The notes beneath the pieces were generated by a model that worked only from the letters and a program-made list of their open reading frames with translations, did not search any database and had not been told where the DNA came from. The translations under genes and the position numbers were made by a program. A stretch of 35,706 bases of DNA from Variovorax sp. Root318D1. GTDB taxonomy: Bacteria; Pseudomonadota; Gammaproteobacteria; Burkholderiales; Burkholderiaceae_C. Shown here piece after piece: positions 7,385 to 16,290 of the stretch; position 1 is the first letter of the stretch, and the number at the start of each line of letters is the position of its first letter. The stretch spans positions 155 to 35,860 of the forward strand of contig NZ_LMCQ01000015.1 of NCBI RefSeq assembly GCF_001424835.1. Reading direction: 5' to 3'.

Positions 7385-8464
7385 TCAGAGCTGTTCGCGG
7401 CAGGCGCGGTACAGGTCCTTCCAGTCGGTGCGTTCCTTGACCACGGTTTCGAGATATTCCTTCCACACCACGTGGTCCTGCACCGGGTCCTTGATGACCG
7501 CGCCGATCAGGCCTGAGGCGACGTCGGCCGAGCGCAGCACGCCGTCGCCGAAATGGCCCGCCAGCGCCATGCCGCTGTTGATGACGGAGATGGCCTCGGC
7601 GGTGGAGAGCGTGGAGGTCGGCGACTTGATGCGCGTCTTGCCGTCCTCGGTCTGGCCGTTGCGCAGTTCGCGGAAGATCTGAACCACGCGGCGCACTTCC
7701 TGCAGCGCGGGCGGCTCGGCCGGCAGCGCGAGCGCGCGGCCGAGTTCGGACACGCGCTTGACCACGATCTGCACTTCCTCCGCTTCGCTGGCCGGCACCG
7801 GCAGCACCACCGTGTTGAAGCGGCGCTTGAGCGCGCTGGAAAGTTCGTTCACGCCCTTGTCGCGGTTGTTGGCGGTCGCGATCACCGAAAAGCCGCGCAC
7901 GGCCTGCACCTCGCTGCCGAGCTCGGGAATGGGCAGCGTCTTTTCGGACAGCACGGTGATCAGCGTGTCCTGCACGTCGGCCGGAATGCGCGTGAGCTCT
8001 TCGACGCGCGCGATCTTGCCGAGGCGCATTGCATGCACCAGCGGGCTCGGCACCAGCGCCTTTTCGGAAGGGCCGTTGGCCAGCAGCTCGGCGTAGTTCC
8101 AGCCGTAGCGAAGCTGCTCCTCGCTGGTACCGGCCGTGCCCTGGATCAGCATGGTCGAGTCGCCGCTCACGGCGGCGGCCAGGTGCTCCGACACCCACGA
8201 CTTGGCGGTGCCCGGCACGCCGTAGAGCAACAGCGCACGGTCGGTCGCGAGCGTGGAGACCGCGATCTCCATGAGCCGGGGATTGCCGATGTACTTGGGG
8301 CTGACCTCGAAGCCGTTGGCCAGCTTGCCGCCCATCAGGTAGGTGAGCACGGCCCAGGGCGAGAGCTTCCAGTTGGCCGGGCGCTGGCGGTCGTCGACCT
8401 TCTGAAGCGCATCGAGTTCTTCGGCGAATTGCTGTTCGGCATGCTGGCGCAGGACATTGCTCAT
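7385..8464 (-). CDS. MoxR-type AAA+ ATPase (YehL-like)
   Basis: This 359-residue AAA+ ATPase has Walker A GVPGTAKS (82-89), a Walker B-like segment IARVEE (151-156), sensor 1 asparagines in IATANNRD (N199-N200) and an arginine-finger segment ALKRRF (R214-R215). It fits the MoxR group and resembles E. coli YehL in length and context. MoxR proteins are chaperone-like ATPases that work with VWA partners, and a VWA gene lies two genes downstream. The Walker B aspartate appears as glutamate (EE rather than DE), and an arginine sits in the preceding strand. The ATG overlaps the TGA of the DUF5691 gene (ATGA). Confidence 0.92.
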   Translation of the reverse strand: MSNVLRQHAEQQFAEELDALQKVDDRQRPANWKLSPWAVLTYLMGGKLANGFEVSPKYIGNPRLMEIAVSTLATDRALLLYGVPGTAKSWVSEHLAAAVSGDSTMLIQGTAGTSEEQLRYGWNYAELLANGPSEKALVPSPLVHAMRLGKIARVEELTRIPADVQDTLITVLSEKTLPIPELGSEVQAVRGFSVIATANNRDKGVNELSSALKRRFNTVVLPVPASEAEEVQIVVKRVSELGRALALPAEPPALQEVRRVVQIFRELRNGQTEDGKTRIKSPTSTLSTAEAISVINSGMALAGHFGDGVLRSADVASGLIGAVIKDPVQDHVVWKEYLETVVKERTDWKDLYRACREQL

Positions 8465-10008
8465 GGACGGCCTTGGGAAGATGAAGAGGTGGGCTGGGAA
8501 CGAAGGGTTGAAAACAGCTGGCGCGCGCGCACGATGCGTGCGGTGTCACCCAGCGCGTTGGCAAGGCCGGGGCTTTCCTCGGCCGCGCGCGGCAGATTGG
8601 CCAGGAGGTGCAGCGCACTCGCATGAAGCAGCGCGGCCGCATCGCCGAGCACCTGGCGCAGCACGTAGTCGTTGACGAGATCGCCGCGTTCGACGCGGGT
8701 GCGCAGTGCGCTCGCAAGCTTCAGCGAGAGTTCGGCGGAAGGGGTTTCGCCGGGCGCGCAGGCCTGCTCGGCGAACGCGACCACCTCCTGCACGCCGTTG
8801 CCCGATTCGCCGAGTTCGCGGACCCAGTGACGCTCGCGCCTTTCACGCGGCAGCAGTGCCAGCAGCTGGCCCACCCACGCGCGCTGGGTGCGCGCGCGGT
8901 CGAGCATGGCGTCGCACCAGTCGAAATCCGGGGTCGCCACGATCGCGTCGTTCCAGCCGCGCAGCAGTGCGTCCTTCCAGTCGCCTTTCGCGGCCCAGTC
9001 GAGCAGCGCGGCGGGCGCCATGCCGGTGCGCGCGGTCCACCATGCGAGCGGGGCCTGGCGCACGAGCTGGTAGAGCCACCAGGCGCGTTCGCCGAGGCTT
9101 TCGTGGGTCGGACGCGCGGCGTCGATGGCATCGTCCTTCCAGCGCGGATCGGCGGCTTCCGGTGATTTCAGCTGCCACGCTCCGCCCTCCTGCGAAAGCA
9201 GCGGCGAGAGGAAGGCCTCGATGCGCTGCACGTGGGCGCTCGCGGGCAGCCGTTGCAGCAGTTCGACCGCGGCCTGCCGCACGTCGCGGGCGCGATCCTT
9301 GAGTTGGGCCTCGAGCAGGGCTTCGTCACCGGGGCCGATGTTCTCGGCCAGCGCGCCCAGCAGCGCGGCGCGCTCCTTCGCCGGGAGTTGCGGCAGTTCC
9401 GCCGCAAGGCGTTCGCGCGCGGCGGCGGGATCGGTGCGGCGCTGTTCGGCCAGCACCGCGCGCCGCTGTTCGAGGCTGCCCTCATCCCAACGTGTCTGTG
9501 CATCGGCCTGCTCGCTGGCACCGACGGCATAGCGCCACTCGTCGTTGCGTGCGGCAAGCCAGAGTCCGCGCTCGCCGAGCGCAGGAATCACGGCGGGCCG
9601 GAGGTCGACGGCGCGGCGGCCGGCGTCGAGTGCGGCGGGCAGCAGGTTGTGCGGCAGGCGCAGGCCGGCGGCGGCCAGCGCGGCGAGGCCTTCGCATTGC
9701 AAACGCAGCGGTCCGCTCGCGAGTGCGTCGGCGATGGCGGCTTGCAGCGCGGCATCTTTCAGCACGGGGCGTTCGTCGGCGGCGGCGACCGGTACGTCGG
9801 AAGGCGAGAGGCCCGGCGCCACGAAGCCGGCACGGCGGCCGATGGCTACGGCGCCTGCGGCACGCAGGAGCTGGCCCTGTGCTTCGCCGGCCTGTATGGC
9901 TTGCAGCAGCGCGGCGAATTCGCCGCCTGCCATTCCTTGAGCTGCAGGCACGGGCTGACGGGCAGTGCCGACCAGCGCGGTCTGCAGCAGCGAGTTCCAA
10001 TGGCTCAT
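8461..10008 (-). CDS. DUF5691 family protein
   Basis: This 515-residue, helix-rich protein is Ala/Leu-rich and has recurring helix pairs (for example around LAAELPQLPAKERAALLGAL and RDVRQAAVELLQRLPAS) that look like HEAT or Armadillo repeats. I recognise it as DUF5691; no enzyme motif is visible and no signal peptide or membrane segment is seen. A scaffold or adaptor role for the neighbouring AAA+ ATPase is inference from fold and location. It starts 55 bp after the SWIM gene and its stop overlaps the AAA+ start codon, so it is probably made in step with the ATPase. Confidence 0.82.
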   Translation of the reverse strand: MSHWNSLLQTALVGTARQPVPAAQGMAGGEFAALLQAIQAGEAQGQLLRAAGAVAIGRRAGFVAPGLSPSDVPVAAADERPVLKDAALQAAIADALASGPLRLQCEGLAALAAAGLRLPHNLLPAALDAGRRAVDLRPAVIPALGERGLWLAARNDEWRYAVGASEQADAQTRWDEGSLEQRRAVLAEQRRTDPAAARERLAAELPQLPAKERAALLGALAENIGPGDEALLEAQLKDRARDVRQAAVELLQRLPASAHVQRIEAFLSPLLSQEGGAWQLKSPEAADPRWKDDAIDAARPTHESLGERAWWLYQLVRQAPLAWWTARTGMAPAALLDWAAKGDWKDALLRGWNDAIVATPDFDWCDAMLDRARTQRAWVGQLLALLPRERRERHWVRELGESGNGVQEVVAFAEQACAPGETPSAELSLKLASALRTRVERGDLVNDYVLRQVLGDAAALLHASALHLLANLPRAAEESPGLANALGDTARIVRARQLFSTLRSQPTSSSSQGRP

Positions 10009-10063
10009 TCGATAACCTCCGCGCTCACGCGCTGCGGTATTCGCCTTGGGGCGGCCCGGCGGC

Positions 10064-11416
10064 TCATGTCCGCACTCCGCTCAAGGTCCAGACCGGCGCG
10101 CTGCCCGCTGCGGCACCCGGAGCCCAGGCGGTGAGCGGCGCGAACTGCTCGCCGTCCCATTCGCCGAAGACGCGCAGCGGCGCGCCGCCCGAGTGCGCCA
10201 GCAACTGCCACGCCTCCTGCGTGGCCAATTGCATCGGCAGCGCCTGCGGCGCGGCTTCCAGGCGCAGCCACCATTGGTCGCCGTGCCGCGCGGGAATGGC
10301 TTCGGTCCACACCATCGGCAGCAGCGGTTGCCAGGGGTTGGCGGCGATCTGTTGCGCCATGCGCTGCCATTCGTCAGATGTGTTCGGCACGGGCTCGGCC
10401 GGTGCGGCGGGTGCTTCGGTCAGCAGCTCGGCCACCAGCGCGCGCTGCGAGGCATGGCCCGGATAGAAGCACAGCACTGCAGCGCGCTCGCTGCCGCTGA
10501 CCCATCCGGTTTCGAAACCCCGGCCGCCATGCGAATAGTCGAGCAGCAGGGCACGCCGCCCGCTCGCGCGGCCTTGCAGCCAGACATGGCGCTCGACCAG
10601 CTTGGTGTCACGCTCGTCGGTGCACTGGCCCAGCACGAGCCAGTGGTCGGCAACGCGCTCGCCATCCGCCAGCAAGGCTTCGCGGTCCTGGGGCCAGCCG
10701 AGCGCGGTGCGCAGGTCGGCCAGCGTGGCGGGCGAGAGCGTTTCGCGGCGCGGCACCGCATCGACGATCAGTTGAAGCCGGCCCAGCCGGTCGAGCAGCC
10801 GCGCCGGCCAGCCTTCACCGGCGCCGATGAGTTCGGCCGCCTGCACGATGCGCTGGCCGAGCCCCGGCGCCTGCGCATCGACCATGCGCGCGGCCATCGA
10901 GCCCCAGGCCTGCTGCTGCTCGCTGCCGAGCGAGGCAAGGCCGCGCTGGGTCTGGTCGTCGAGCCAGCGCGCGAGCTCCTGCGTGCCAGCCTCGATGCGC
11001 TTCCAGCGCTGCGCGTCGCGCTTGGCGGCCGCGGCGGGATCGGGCGCGGCCGGGGCTTCGGCGGCGCGCGCTTCCTTCTTCTCGGCCTTGTCGCGCCGCG
11101 AAGCGATCCACTCGGACACCCAGGCCGGCGGCGTGCCCGCGGTGAAGCTGGCTTCGCTCTGCGCGCGCAGCAGCATCAGCGCGAGGCCGTGCTTGCAGGG
11201 GAACTTGCGGCTCGGACAGGAACAGCGGAACACCGGGCCGGCGAGGTCGGCCTGCGTCTGGTACGGCTTGCTGCCGCTGCCCTGGCATTCGCCCCACACC
11301 GCATCGTCGGAATACCCGAGCGTGGGCCACTTGGCTGGTGCGAGCAGGCCCTTGGCGGCTTTCGCCGAGGCATCGTCGGGAGCGAGCGCCAGGACGGCTT
11401 CTGTGCTGAGAGTCAT
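10064..11416 (-). CDS. SWIM zinc-finger domain protein
   Basis: This 450-residue protein carries a SWIM zinc finger near its N-terminus: C65-x-C67-x6-C74-x-H76 in the context FRCSCPSRKFPCKHG. SWIM domains bind DNA or proteins. The rest is a large helical/beta region with no recognised catalytic motif. E. coli YehQ, in the yehLMPQ group, is also a SWIM protein, which supports equating the clusters. The ATG at 11416 (MTLSTEAVLAL) was chosen over an upstream in-frame ATG at 11527 because the extra 37 residues are Arg/Pro-rich and unlike the family. It appears to be the first gene of the five-gene cluster; 52 bp separate it from the lipoprotein gene upstream. Confidence 0.88.
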   Translation of the reverse strand: MTLSTEAVLALAPDDASAKAAKGLLAPAKWPTLGYSDDAVWGECQGSGSKPYQTQADLAGPVFRCSCPSRKFPCKHGLALMLLRAQSEASFTAGTPPAWVSEWIASRRDKAEKKEARAAEAPAAPDPAAAAKRDAQRWKRIEAGTQELARWLDDQTQRGLASLGSEQQQAWGSMAARMVDAQAPGLGQRIVQAAELIGAGEGWPARLLDRLGRLQLIVDAVPRRETLSPATLADLRTALGWPQDREALLADGERVADHWLVLGQCTDERDTKLVERHVWLQGRASGRRALLLDYSHGGRGFETGWVSGSERAAVLCFYPGHASQRALVAELLTEAPAAPAEPVPNTSDEWQRMAQQIAANPWQPLLPMVWTEAIPARHGDQWWLRLEAAPQALPMQLATQEAWQLLAHSGGAPLRVFGEWDGEQFAPLTAWAPGAAAGSAPVWTLSGVRT

Positions 11417-11468
11417 CGGGGCACCCTCGCGCCGGTCCGCGGCGCGGAAGATTGGAAAAGCGCGGCCA

Positions 11469-12083
11469 TCAAGGCGCGACGGGATTGCCCGGCGTGCCGA
11501 GGCTGCCGGCCGGAAGGGCCGCGGCATCGGCCGGCGTGCGGTAAGACACGCGCACCGCGGAAGGCTGCGGCGCCGCCTGCGGTGCGGAAGCGGTGACCGG
11601 CTTTGTCACGCCCCCTTTGGTGACCGTGACCGGCGCAGCGGGCGGAATGGTTGCCACGGGAGCCACGCCGGTAATGCCAGTCGTACCGGATACCGGGACC
11701 GTAGCCCCGATCGCCGCCGTAGTGACTGGCGCGGCGCCGCCCGCCGGCGCGTACCCGGCTTTCCCCGCATTGGGGTCGTGCAACACCACGCTCTTGCCCA
11801 CGCCGACGCCGGTGCCGATCGGCCCGATGCCGACGCCCACGCCCACGCCCGCGGTGCCGGCCACCACGCCGGCGTTGTTGACCACCACGCCCGCGCCGAG
11901 CGGGCCCCAGCCGGTGTTGAGCCCGACGGAGAAATTGCCGTCCTTGGTCGCGCCCAGCCCGAGCGAGAGCCCGGGCACCAGCGGAATGCCGATGTGATAG
12001 TGCGAACAGCCGCCCACCAGGAACAACAGCGGCACCGCCACGGCGGCGGCTGTTGCCCGGACGGTGTGCGGCCGGGGGTTCAC
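11469..12083 (-). CDS. Gly/Val-rich putative lipoprotein
   Basis: This 204-residue predicted lipoprotein has basic N-terminal residues, a hydrophobic stretch (about 11-24) and a lipobox VGGC with the lipidated cysteine at C26. Residues about 35-100 are dominated by Gly, Val and Ala in alternating patterns ([18 protein letters not shown]), and the C-terminal half is Pro/Ala/Thr-rich and probably disordered. I do not recognise a functional family. The only good start is a GTG at 12083 whose last two bases overlap the htpG stop (GTGA); no clear ribosome-binding site precedes it, so coupled translation with htpG is likely. The lipobox and coupling support a real gene despite low complexity. Confidence 0.7.
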   Translation of the reverse strand: MNPRPHTVRATAAAVAVPLLFLVGGCSHYHIGIPLVPGLSLGLGATKDGNFSVGLNTGWGPLGAGVVVNNAGVVAGTAGVGVGVGIGPIGTGVGVGKSVVLHDPNAGKAGYAPAGGAAPVTTAAIGATVPVSGTTGITGVAPVATIPPAAPVTVTKGGVTKPVTASAPQAAPQPSAVRVSYRTPADAAALPAGSLGTPGNPVAP

Positions 12084-14125
12084 ACCAGCAGCGCGTTCAC
12101 GCGCCTCACGTAGGCCGCGGGGTCGGCCGGCAGGCCGCCTTCGGCCAAAAGCGCTTGGTCGAAAAGAATGTTCGCAAGGTCGTCGAAATGCGCCGAGCCT
12201 TCGAGCTTCTTCACCAGCGCATGCTCGGCGTTCACTTCGAGCACCGGCTTGAGGTCGGGCGCGGGCTGGCCGGCCTGCTTGAGCATGCGCGCGAGCTGCG
12301 TGCTCATGCCGCCGTCCTGCACCACCAGGCAGGCGGGCGAATCGACCAGGCGCGTGGTCACGCGCACGTCCTCGGCCTTGTCCTTGAGGGCTTCCTTGAG
12401 CTTCTCGAGCAGCGGCTTGAACGATTCGGCGGCTTCCTCGGCGGCCTTCTTCTCGGCCTCGTCCTGCAGCTTGCCAAGATCGACCGCGCCCTTGGCCACG
12501 CTCTGCAGCGGCGTGCCGTCAAACTCGGTCAGGTAGTTGAGCGCCCATTCGTCGACGCGGTCGGTCATGAGCAGCACCTCGATGCCCTTCTTCTTGAAGA
12601 CCTCGAGCTGCGGGCTGTTCTTGGCGGCGGCCAGCGTGTCGGCCGTGATGTAGTAGATCGCGTCCTGGCCTTCCTTCATGCGCGCCTTGTAGTCGGCAAA
12701 GCTCACGCTCGCCGTGTCGCTCGTGGTGGAGGCAAAGCGCAAGAGCTTGGCGATGCGGTCGCGGTTGGCGAAGTCTTCACCCAGGCCTTCCTTCAGCACG
12801 GCGCCGAACTCGGCATAGAACCTGGCGTACTTGCCCGATTCGTCGGCGTACTCGGCCGCCGCTTCGGCAGCCGGCATGGCTTTCTTGTCGACCACGTCGG
12901 TGATGTCGGCCGCCATCTCGGTCGGATCGGGCGCGGGCACCGATTCCCCGGAGCCGACGTCGATCTTGCCTTCGGCGCTTTCGGGCGCGGTCTTCTGCTT
13001 CTTCGCCAGGTCTTCGAGCATGGAGAGCACGCGCTTGGTGCTGCCCTCGCGGATGGCCTTCACGTCGCGACTTTCCTGCAGCAGTTCACGGCTCACGTTG
13101 AGCGGCAGGTCGGACGAGTCGATCACGCCCTTCACGAAACGCAAGTAGCTCGGCAGCAGGGCTTCGGCGTCGTCCATGATGAAGACGCGCTTCACGTAGA
13201 GCTTGACGCCCGCGCTCTTCTCGCGGTTCCACAGGTCGAACGGGGCCTTCGAGGGGATGAAGAGCAGCTGCGTGTACTCGGTGCTGCCCTCCACGCGGTT
13301 GTGGCTCCAGGCGAGCGGCGCCTCGTAGTCGTGGCTGACGGTCTTGTAGAACTCTTCGTACTGCTCGGGCGTGATGTCTTTCTTGTTGCGGCTCCACAGG
13401 GCATTGGCCTTGTTGACCGTTTCCCATTCGCCGGTCTTGACCATGTCGCCGGGCTGGTCGTTCTCGCCTTCCCTCCACTCCTCTTTTTCCATGAGGATGG
13501 GCAGCGAGATGTGGTCGGAATACTTGCCGACGATCTGCTTGAGCTTCCAGGCGTTGAGGTATTCGTCGGCGTCGTCGCGCAGGTGCAGGGTGATGCTCGT
13601 GCCGCGCTCGGCGCGCGTGATGTCGGCCACTTCGAAGTCGCCGGCACCGCCGCTCACCCATCGCACGCCCTGCTCCGGCGGCAGGCCGGCGCGGCGCGAT
13701 TCAACCGTGATCTTGTCGGCCACGATAAAGCCCGAGTAGAAGCCCACGCCAAACTGCCCGATGAGCTGCGCGTCGGCTTTCTGGTCGCCGCTGAGCTTGC
13801 TCATGAAGTCCTTGGTACCACTTTTTGCGATGGTGCCGAGGTGGTCGATCGCTTCCTGGCGCGACAGGCCGATGCCCTTGTCGGTGATGGTGATGGTGCG
13901 CGCGGCCTTGTCGAACGAAAGGCGCACGTCCAGGTTGGGCTGGTCTTCGTACAGCTCGGGGTGGTCGATGGCCTCGAAGCGCAGCTTGTCGCATGCGTCC
14001 GAAGCGTTCGAGATCAACTCGCGCAGGAAGATTTCCTTGTTGGAATACAACGCATGCGTGACGAGGTGCAGAAGCTGCGCGACTTCAGCCTGGAAAGGAA
14101 GTTTCGTATTGGAGGAATCAGCCAT
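12080..14125 (-). CDS. htpG: Chaperone protein HtpG (Hsp90 family)
   Basis: This 681-residue protein is bacterial Hsp90, an ATP-driven cytoplasmic chaperone. GHKL ATPase motifs are present: [12 protein letters not shown] (39-50), the DKGIGLSR glycine motif (82-89), GTIAKSGT (97-104) and the lid [10 protein letters not shown] (123-132). The middle domain carries the catalytic-loop arginine in [11 protein letters not shown]. It is longer than E. coli HtpG (624 residues) because residues about 375-428 form an Ala/Pro/Glu/Asp-rich insertion before [11 protein letters not shown]. The ATG at 14125 matches the family N-terminus. About 133 bp of leader with overlapping hairpins separate it from the binding-protein gene upstream; no convincing heat-shock promoter was found there. 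Confidence 0.96.
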   Translation of the reverse strand: MADSSNTKLPFQAEVAQLLHLVTHALYSNKEIFLRELISNASDACDKLRFEAIDHPELYEDQPNLDVRLSFDKAARTITITDKGIGLSRQEAIDHLGTIAKSGTKDFMSKLSGDQKADAQLIGQFGVGFYSGFIVADKITVESRRAGLPPEQGVRWVSGGAGDFEVADITRAERGTSITLHLRDDADEYLNAWKLKQIVGKYSDHISLPILMEKEEWREGENDQPGDMVKTGEWETVNKANALWSRNKKDITPEQYEEFYKTVSHDYEAPLAWSHNRVEGSTEYTQLLFIPSKAPFDLWNREKSAGVKLYVKRVFIMDDAEALLPSYLRFVKGVIDSSDLPLNVSRELLQESRDVKAIREGSTKRVLSMLEDLAKKQKTAPESAEGKIDVGSGESVPAPDPTEMAADITDVVDKKAMPAAEAAAEYADESGKYARFYAEFGAVLKEGLGEDFANRDRIAKLLRFASTTSDTASVSFADYKARMKEGQDAIYYITADTLAAAKNSPQLEVFKKKGIEVLLMTDRVDEWALNYLTEFDGTPLQSVAKGAVDLGKLQDEAEKKAAEEAAESFKPLLEKLKEALKDKAEDVRVTTRLVDSPACLVVQDGGMSTQLARMLKQAGQPAPDLKPVLEVNAEHALVKKLEGSAHFDDLANILFDQALLAEGGLPADPAAYVRRVNALLV

Positions 14126-14191
14126 GGGAAAGAAGAAATGTCGAACTGAAAAATTCTACGCCGGGCGGCCGCCGGGGCGCGACTGGCTTAT

Positions 14192-14221
14192 CAACTCTGC
14201 GAGTTGGGGCTTGCACCCCAA
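14192..14221 (-). promoter_or_regulatory. Overlapping hairpins in the htpG leader
   Basis: TTGGGG/CCCCAA (14204-14209 with 14216-14221, 6-nt loop) and CAACTC/GAGTTG (14192-14197 with 14201-14206, 3-nt loop) are both perfect and share bases 14204-14206, so only one can form fully at a time. They lie 67-96 nt before the htpG start. Neither is followed by a T run, so a simple terminator is unlikely; a leader switch is only a possibility. Confidence 0.35.
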
Positions 14222-14258
14222 GAAAACAATATCTGCCGGAAGCATGTTTTTTTGGAGC

Positions 14259-15308
14259 CTACCTCGGTTGCGATTCGACCTCGCGGGTCCAGCGGTCGAT
14301 CAGCCGCTTGCGCTCGGCGGCCTTGCCGTATTTCTCGAAGTCGTACTTGATGAGCTTCACGTCGGCCATCGACGGAATGCGCGCGTCAGGCTTGAAGGTC
14401 TTGTTGGCCGGCGACTGCAGGCTGCCGACCTGCCCGCCGACCGCCTGGCCGGCCGGGCTCATGAGCCAGTCGTAGTAGCGCCTGGCATTCTCCTTGTTGC
14501 GCGCGCCCTTGACCAGCGCGATGCCGCCCACCTCGTAGCCGGTGCCTTCGCAGGGCGCGGCGGTCTTCACCGGAAATTTGTCGTAGCGCCAACGCTCGAA
14601 GCCGAAGATAAAGCTCACGCCGATCGCCACCTCCCCCTTGGCCACGTTGGGCGCCTGCGCCTGGCCGCTGCGGGTGTAGCTGGTGACGTTGCGGTGCAGC
14701 TTCTTCAGGTAGTCGAAGGCCGCGTCCTCGCCCATCTGCTGCACCAGCCCCGCGATGATGGTGTAGGCCGTGCCGCTCGAGGCGGGGTGCGAAATTTCTA
14801 TCTCGCCCCTGTACTCGGGCTTGACCAGGTCAGCCCAGCACTTCGGCTCGCTCAGCTTCTTTTTCTTGAGCAGGTCGGTGTTGAAGCCAAAGCCGATGGC
14901 GCTGGTGTAGAAGCCGCCCACCATGTTCTGCGACATGGCGTACTGGCGCACCGCCCAATCGTGCAGGTCGTTGATGTAGGCAGGGCGGTAGGGCTCCAGC
15001 AAACCCTGTTCGGCGGCCTGCAGGAACGGGTCTCCGGTGCCGCCCCACCAGATGTCGGTCTTGGGGTTGGCCGCCTCGGCGCGAAGCTGGGCGCCGATCT
15101 CGCCCGTGCCCTTGTGCGCCTGCTGCACCTTGATGCCGGTCTCGCGCGTGAAGGCCGCGGCGGCCGCCTCGCACCAGCCCGCGTCGGTGCTGCAGAGCGC
15201 ATTCACCGTGCCCTGTGCCGCCGCGCCCGCGGAAAAGAAAAACGCCATGGCGCCCGCGCATGCGGCAAAAAAGGCCGCGGCATTCCTGGTGGCAATGAAG
15301 GGGCGCAT
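14259..15308 (-). CDS. ABC transporter periplasmic binding protein (COG1840-like)
   Basis: This 349-residue protein is a periplasmic solute-binding protein of the iron(III)/phosphonate-type group. An N-terminal signal peptide ends near AGAAAQ (cleavage about residue 31). The mature part shows group-typical stretches: DIWWGGTGDPF, EYRGEIEISHPASSGTAYT and the late KGARNKENARRYYDWLMS. The ligand cannot be told from sequence. No permease or ATPase gene adjoins it, so it is an orphan here. The ATG at 15308 has a GGAGAA ribosome-binding site, which decides the start in a frame open far upstream. It follows the lysR-type gene by 67 bp on the same strand and may share its regulation. Confidence 0.88.
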   Translation of the reverse strand: MRPFIATRNAAAFFAACAGAMAFFFSAGAAAQGTVNALCSTDAGWCEAAAAAFTRETGIKVQQAHKGTGEIGAQLRAEAANPKTDIWWGGTGDPFLQAAEQGLLEPYRPAYINDLHDWAVRQYAMSQNMVGGFYTSAIGFGFNTDLLKKKKLSEPKCWADLVKPEYRGEIEISHPASSGTAYTIIAGLVQQMGEDAAFDYLKKLHRNVTSYTRSGQAQAPNVAKGEVAIGVSFIFGFERWRYDKFPVKTAAPCEGTGYEVGGIALVKGARNKENARRYYDWLMSPAGQAVGGQVGSLQSPANKTFKPDARIPSMADVKLIKYDFEKYGKAAERKRLIDRWTREVESQPR

Positions 15309-15347
15309 GCGTTCTTCTCCTGCAGATGGTTTTATTGGAAAGGCCGA

Positions 15348-15365
15348 GCCCGCAGGATAGCGGGC
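15348..15365 (-). terminator. Hairpin between lysR-type and binding-protein genes
   Basis: GCCCGC (15348-15353) pairs perfectly with GCGGGC (15360-15365) across a 6-nt loop, just past the stop of the LysR gene. No uninterrupted T run follows, so it is at most a weak terminator or a processing site. Confidence 0.3.
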
Positions 15366-15375
15366 AAAACTGCGT

Positions 15376-16290
15376 TCAGCGCGCCGCCAGCAGCGGCGGC
15401 AGGTGCTCGGCCAGCCAGTCGACCACCACCCGCGTCTTGTGGGGCAGGTAGCGGCTCCGGGAGCGGATGACGTTGAGCTCGAAGCCGAAGAGCCGCGGCT
15501 CTTCGAACACGCGCACCAGCGTGCCGGTGGCCAGCGCATCTGCCGCGAGCCAGGCCGGCAGGCGCGCCAGGCCCATGCCACCGATTGCGGCTTCGAGCAG
15601 CACCTCGGCACTGTCGCAGCGTAGACGCGAAGGCGGCACCACCTCGACAAGTCGTCCCTCGGCGTCGTGGAAGCGCCAAGACGAGATCTGCCCGTCTCGC
15701 GCATAGAGCACCGCCTCGTGCGCCGAAGCGGCGAGCTCGGCCACGTCGGCGGGGCGCCCGTGCTTCGCCAGGTACGCAGGGGCGGCGCACAGCACCATCC
15801 ATTGCGTGCCGACCGGCCGCGCCACCAAGTCGGCGGTGTCGGGCAGCTCGCCGCTTCGAATGGCGAGGTCGAGGCCCTCTTCAGCCAGGTCCACGCGCCG
15901 GTCGTTGAAGGAAAGCTCCAGCGAAAGCCCGGGGTGTCGGCGCGCCAGCGCGAGCAGCAGCGGCCCGACCTTCAGCCGCCCGAGCATCGCCGGCATGCTG
16001 AGGCGCACCAGCCCGGCGGCGGTGCTGCGGGCAGCGTCCGCCATGGCTTCGGCCGCATCGAGCTCGGCCAGCGCGCGCCGGCAACGCTCGTAGTAGCCGT
16101 GGCCTTCCTCGGTGAGGCTCTGGCTGCGGGTGGTGCGCAAGAAAAGTCGCGTGCCCAGCCGCGCCTCGAGCCGCGCAATGCTCTTGGCCACCGCCGATCG
16201 CGTGACGTGCAGCCGCTGCGCAGCAAGCGCAAAGCTGCCGGCCTCGGCGGCTGCGACGAACTCTTCGATGCCTTGCAGACGTTGGCTCAT
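15376..16290 (-). CDS. LysR-family transcriptional regulator
   Basis: This 304-residue protein has a complete LysR layout. A winged helix-turn-helix lies at residues 1-60 (FVAAAEAGSFALAAQRLHVTRSAV and a following recognition helix), then a linker helix and a periplasmic-binding-like effector domain (about 90-300). It is divergent from the MDR oxidoreductase gene at 16395, the classic arrangement in which the LysR protein controls its neighbour and itself. The 104-bp gap between them holds a TGGATA-based repeat array that touches the LysR start codon. The ATG at 16290 gives the standard family N-terminus (MSQRLQGIEEF). The inducer and full regulon are unknown. Confidence 0.92.
   Translation of the reverse strand: MSQRLQGIEEFVAAAEAGSFALAAQRLHVTRSAVAKSIARLEARLGTRLFLRTTRSQSLTEEGHGYYERCRRALAELDAAEAMADAARSTAAGLVRLSMPAMLGRLKVGPLLLALARRHPGLSLELSFNDRRVDLAEEGLDLAIRSGELPDTADLVARPVGTQWMVLCAAPAYLAKHGRPADVAELAASAHEAVLYARDGQISSWRFHDAEGRLVEVVPPSRLRCDSAEVLLEAAIGGMGLARLPAWLAADALATGTLVRVFEEPRLFGFELNVIRSRSRYLPHKTRVVVDWLAEHLPPLLAAR

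Noticed and set aside
7347..8717. N-terminal extension of the DUF5682 reading frame to 8717
   Set aside because: This part overlaps the AAA+ ATPase gene in another phase and reads as low-complexity Arg/Ala-rich sequence; the ATG at 7346 starts the recognisable protein.
12053..14149. Plus-strand open frame of about 700 codons opposite htpG
   Set aside because: It mirrors htpG codon for codon in an antisense frame and has no start signal or domain.
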